From NCBI RefSeq assembly GCF_034480035.2, contig NZ_CP118753.2, positions 1,459,426 to 1,523,425 of the forward strand: a stretch of DNA of 64,000 nt, read 5' to 3'. Each line of letters begins with the position of its first letter. Position 1 is the first letter of the stretch. This DNA is from Methanosphaera sp. ISO3-F5. Lineage in GTDB: Archaea > Methanobacteriota > Methanobacteria > Methanobacteriales > Methanobacteriaceae. The notes beneath the pieces were generated by a model that saw nothing but the letters and a program-made list of their open reading frames with translations, did not search any database and was not told where the DNA came from. The position numbers and the translations under genes are program-made. This document shows positions 61,162 through 64,000 of the stretch, in pieces.

Positions 61162-61781
61162 ATGTCATTTGAAAACATAAAACAATTAACAAAAGGAGAA
61201 GCAACAATAAAAATAAAAGACTACACAGAAACAGTCCGATTATTAACCGTAAGTGAAAGAGAACAATATGACAACCTAACCAATGAAGGACTAGGAACAG
61301 TACAAACACAGTTCGGAAAAAACAGCACACAAAAAGCAAACATGAACATACAAAAGATGACACAAGCAAGTAAAAGAGCAGAACACTACCTAATAAGAAG
61401 ATCATTCCTAAAAGATGATGGAACAGAAATAGAAGAAAAAGACATCGACGAATTATACGATTTATACGACCCATTGGTCAGTGAATTAAAACGTGTAAAT
61501 GGCATAATTGATACTGACGATAAGAAAGTGATAGAAGCATTAACAGGTGAAACTGAAAATGCTATAAAAAAGCAGTAGAATCTCCGGAGGGAATACACCT
61601 TGCACACATGGAGTTCATTGGGTATCATGTATTCAGTGAAAACTACTATGACCTCACACCAGACCAAGCATTGTTTATTGATTATGGTGTGATGAAGGTG
61701 TATTCTGATATGCTTGGTGGAGATGAAAAAAGTAAAAAGGAAATGGATAAACTTCGTAGGAGAAGCAAGAAGTATAGATAG
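61162..61781 (+). CDS. Tail assembly chaperones G and GT joined by -1 frameshift
   Basis: The zero frame gives G, 138 residues, stopping at 61578. Near its end the codons ATA AAA AAG contain the slippery heptamer A AAA AAG (61566-61572). A -1 slip continues as GCA GTA GAA TCT for 69 more residues to TAG at 61781, giving a GT protein of about 206 residues (AVESPEGIHLAHMEFIGYHV). This matches the conserved gpG/gpGT system that loads the tape measure during tail building. Position between tube and tape measure agrees. Confidence 0.88.
61566..61572 (+). other. Programmed -1 frameshift site A AAA AAG
   Basis: The heptamer is in the correct X XXY YYZ phase, two codons before the G stop. CGGAGGG about 14 nt downstream (61585-61591) is not in the stimulatory upstream position; no upstream Shine-Dalgarno is obvious. 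Confidence 0.85.
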
Positions 61782-61849
61782 TACCTCTTGTTTCTCCTAT
61801 TTTTTTTAGGCATATACATAATAATTGAAGGGGAGGTAAACGAGGATTA

Positions 61850-64000
61850 TGGTTAGTACAGAAACACTACAAGTAATTATTAATGCTAAAGACATGCTAA
61901 GTGATAAGATAAGGCAAGTTAATAATACAATCAGACAAACCGGAAGCACGGCAAGTAGTAGCAGTGCCACAGCCACAAGTAGCATAAACCGTATCGGCAG
62001 TGCTTACGACAATTTACGAAACAAAGTAAGCAATGTATGGAACACGATACGAAACACTATAAGTGGGAGCAGTGTAGGTCGAAGTATTAGTAGTAGTCAG
62101 ATTGCACAACCATTTATGAATGCAGCCGAAACCATTCGTAGCAAATGGCAGAACCTTATGCAGCATATCCAGAGTAGCAGAGCCAAGCCCACAGTAGACA
62201 CGAGTGGTTTTGTATCAGCAGAAGCGAAAGTGGATGAACTAAAACGAAAGGTACAACTTGTAAATCAAAGCAGTGCCAAACCAAGATTTGACTTAACAGA
62301 AATGAAAACTGCTGATGGTCAAATTAAGGTCATACTAAGAGACTTACAAAACCTGAAAAACAATTCTGTAGTGAATATGCGAGTTGGTGGAGACGGCAGT
62401 GCATTAAACAATCAAGTCTTGATGATGGATAAAATCATCGACCGGAGAAACAAAGTAAATAGCACACCAGTAGAAGTAAAGGTATCTAATGCGGGTCTGA
62501 TGACATTAAATGGTGAGATGAGTAGAACTGCACAAGTTACAAGCAGTCTTAACTCACGGTTCGGAACACTTGGTACAAAAATTGGAATGGCATTTACTCA
62601 GGCATCTGCTAAGATTAGTGCATTCCAAGCTAAACTAAGTGGTGTAGGTACTCGTATGAACGCTCTTGTAGGTGGTCTTAGTGGTGTGCAAAGTGCTATT
62701 ATGGGAGCATTCGGAGCAGTAGGAGTAACAAGTATCAGTAAGTTCACAATTGGAGCTGCTGTTGCAAGACAAAAACTGAATGCTGTAACAACCAGCATCA
62801 CCGGAAGTGAAGCTGCTACACAAAGACTGAATAAAGCAATTACCAGTGCAACTAGTGGAGGTATTGTAGGATTCACTAAGGTTGCACAAGCAGTACAACA
62901 AATCGGAATCAAATACAACCTAACCAATGCTCAACTGGAAAAAACACCAGCAGTACTAAACAAGATTGGTACACTAGCAAGGGCAATGGGAAAAGATGGA
63001 GAAACTGCTGCAACTATGATGAGTAAAGCTTATGATGGACTTAACGGTAACTTCATGCTACTTAAAAGAAACCTTGGTATCACTGAGGAACAGTTACGGG
63101 CTAATGGTTGGAGTGGAGCTGCAAGTGATGTGGACGGTTACACAAATGCACTGATGAAAGTACTGGATACAAAACCAGAAATGCAGGAATACCTTAACAG
63201 TTTTGAAGGACAACAAGAAAGGTTACAATTAGCAATCGAAGGTGTAGGTCGTAGTATTGGTGAAATAGTATTACCTGTCTTGAATGCTGTTCTTGGTTTC
63301 TTCCTTGAAATGCACAAAAATGCACCGTGGCTAACTACCGCTATTGTAGGTTTTGGTATTGCATTATTAGGTGTTATTAGTGTATTAACCATACTTGCCC
63401 CTATCCTTATGACAATTGAAACATTAGGACTTTCATTATCTGCGATACTCTGGCCGTTATTGATTGTTGCAGCAGTAATAGCACTTATTGCAGTATTGAA
63501 ACATCTGTATGATACGAATGAGGGAGTACGAAAAGTCATGGATAGTGTGGCTGCGGCAATCAAGAACAATCTTATAACTGCTTGGGATAGATTGAAAAAG
63601 ATACTTGCACCACTTGGCAGTACCTTTAATCATTTAATGCAGGTACTCGGTAGACTGGCAAAGGATTTATTAGCAGTGTTTGGTATTACTGGTGACGCAG
63701 CTGATAACTTTGACTGGCTCAGTGCAGTTATATGGGTACTGGGCAAAGCCTTGGAAGCAATCATCACACACATAGTAACAATCATAGAAGTAGTGGCAAG
63801 TATTCTTGTACCTGTTATATCATTGATTGTGAATATTATCTCGAATCTGGTGAATTTCATTATTAGTTTGGCAGAAGCTTTTAGTTTGCTTATGCAGGGA
63901 GATATTGTGGGATTCTTCACTGTAGTAGGACAAGCATTGTTTACGCTTATATGGGATACTATCACAAATATTGGTCAGATGTTCCTAGAAATCTTTAATA
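61850..64000 (+). CDS. Tape measure protein (5' part, continues beyond window)
   Basis: An open frame of 717 codons to the window edge without a stop. ATG 61850 has GGGGAGG and GAGGAT upstream. The N-terminal 400 residues are Ser/Thr/Asn-rich helices; then hydrophobic stretches (TTAIVGFGIALLGVISVLTI, LWPLLIVAAVIALIAVL) alternate with helices such as WDRLKKILAPLGSTF. These are tape measure features: it sets tail length and has membrane-active segments. Position after the G/GT chaperones confirms it. Confidence 0.9.

Larger units (their letters stand above)
23606..64000 (+). mobile_element. Tailed-virus provirus (left end and most structural genes; right end outside window)
   Basis: From here all convincing genes are on the plus strand and belong to one virus-like module: integrase at the left edge, a dense early region of very small genes, an RNA-like array, then a late region with terminase, portal, MuF-like protein, capsid, tail tube, frameshifted tail chaperones and tape measure. 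Gene style differs from the host: very short, overlapping genes. The left boundary lies between the methyltransferase gene and integrase; I find no tRNA or repeat marking attL. The right attachment site is beyond 64000. Confidence 0.93.

Noticed and set aside
62598-63965. Minus-strand frames opposite the tape measure gene
   Set aside because: They mirror the open plus-strand frame, which has a start, ribosome site and tape measure features.

Overview
The window is very AT-rich archaeal DNA. Its host part carries archaeal/eukaryotic-type ribosomal proteins (L14e, L34e, L19e, L32e, S4e), an RNase P protein, aIF1, SecY, an archaeal adenylate kinase and a DUF4013 protein. Gene content and order suggest a member of Methanobacteriales; a Methanosphaera-like methanogen is my best guess, but the sequence alone does not prove the genus.

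Region 1 (1-6.9 kb) holds mixed host genes: an SDR oxidoreductase, a pyridoxal/pyridoxamine kinase, a serine-rich anchored surface protein, NudC, an IS with inverted repeats and an apparent 8-bp target duplication, a DUF4013 zinc-ribbon membrane protein that seems to lack an AUG start, and an iron-sulfur-flavoprotein-like gene. Region 2 (7.0-23.6 kb) is one long minus-strand ribosomal cluster, read from L3 down to L14e. It includes a 47-codon S14 gene and has a SPOUT-type RNA methyltransferase at its head.

Region 3 (about 23.6 kb to the end, all plus strand) is a tailed-virus provirus cut by the right edge. The left end has a tyrosine integrase. From 25 to 41 kb lies a dense early region: many very small, often overlapping genes, an ERF-type annealing protein, RHH and AbrB-like proteins, an N6-methylase-like protein, a second tyrosine-recombinase-like protein that has lost catalytic residues, and an LPD29-like protein. 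Several genes there share a near-identical promoter made of a 24-bp palindrome abutting a TATA box. From 41.7 to 43.0 kb there is no protein gene. Instead there are four tandem tRNA-like elements, each with a perfect 7-bp acceptor helix and T-arm but with about 87-100 nt of AT-rich sequence where the D and anticodon arms should be. Two smaller relatives lie at 46.9 and 55.8 kb.

The late region runs: holin-like pair, virion/tail-fibre-like genes, ParB-like protein, ABC-ATPase/GNAT gene, small genes, terminase, portal, MuF-like protein, protease-scaffold-capsid ORF, connectors, tail tube, tail chaperones, tape measure. Two late genes are broken by 11-G tracts (candidate phase-variable or error-prone sites). 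The capsid ORF holds two internal in-frame Shine-Dalgarno/start sites. The tail chaperone gene carries a textbook A AAA AAG -1 frameshift site that joins the G and T products. The most novel items are the tRNA-like array, the shared palindromic promoter, the paired poly-G switches with the ParB/ABC/GNAT module, and the nested capsid gene.
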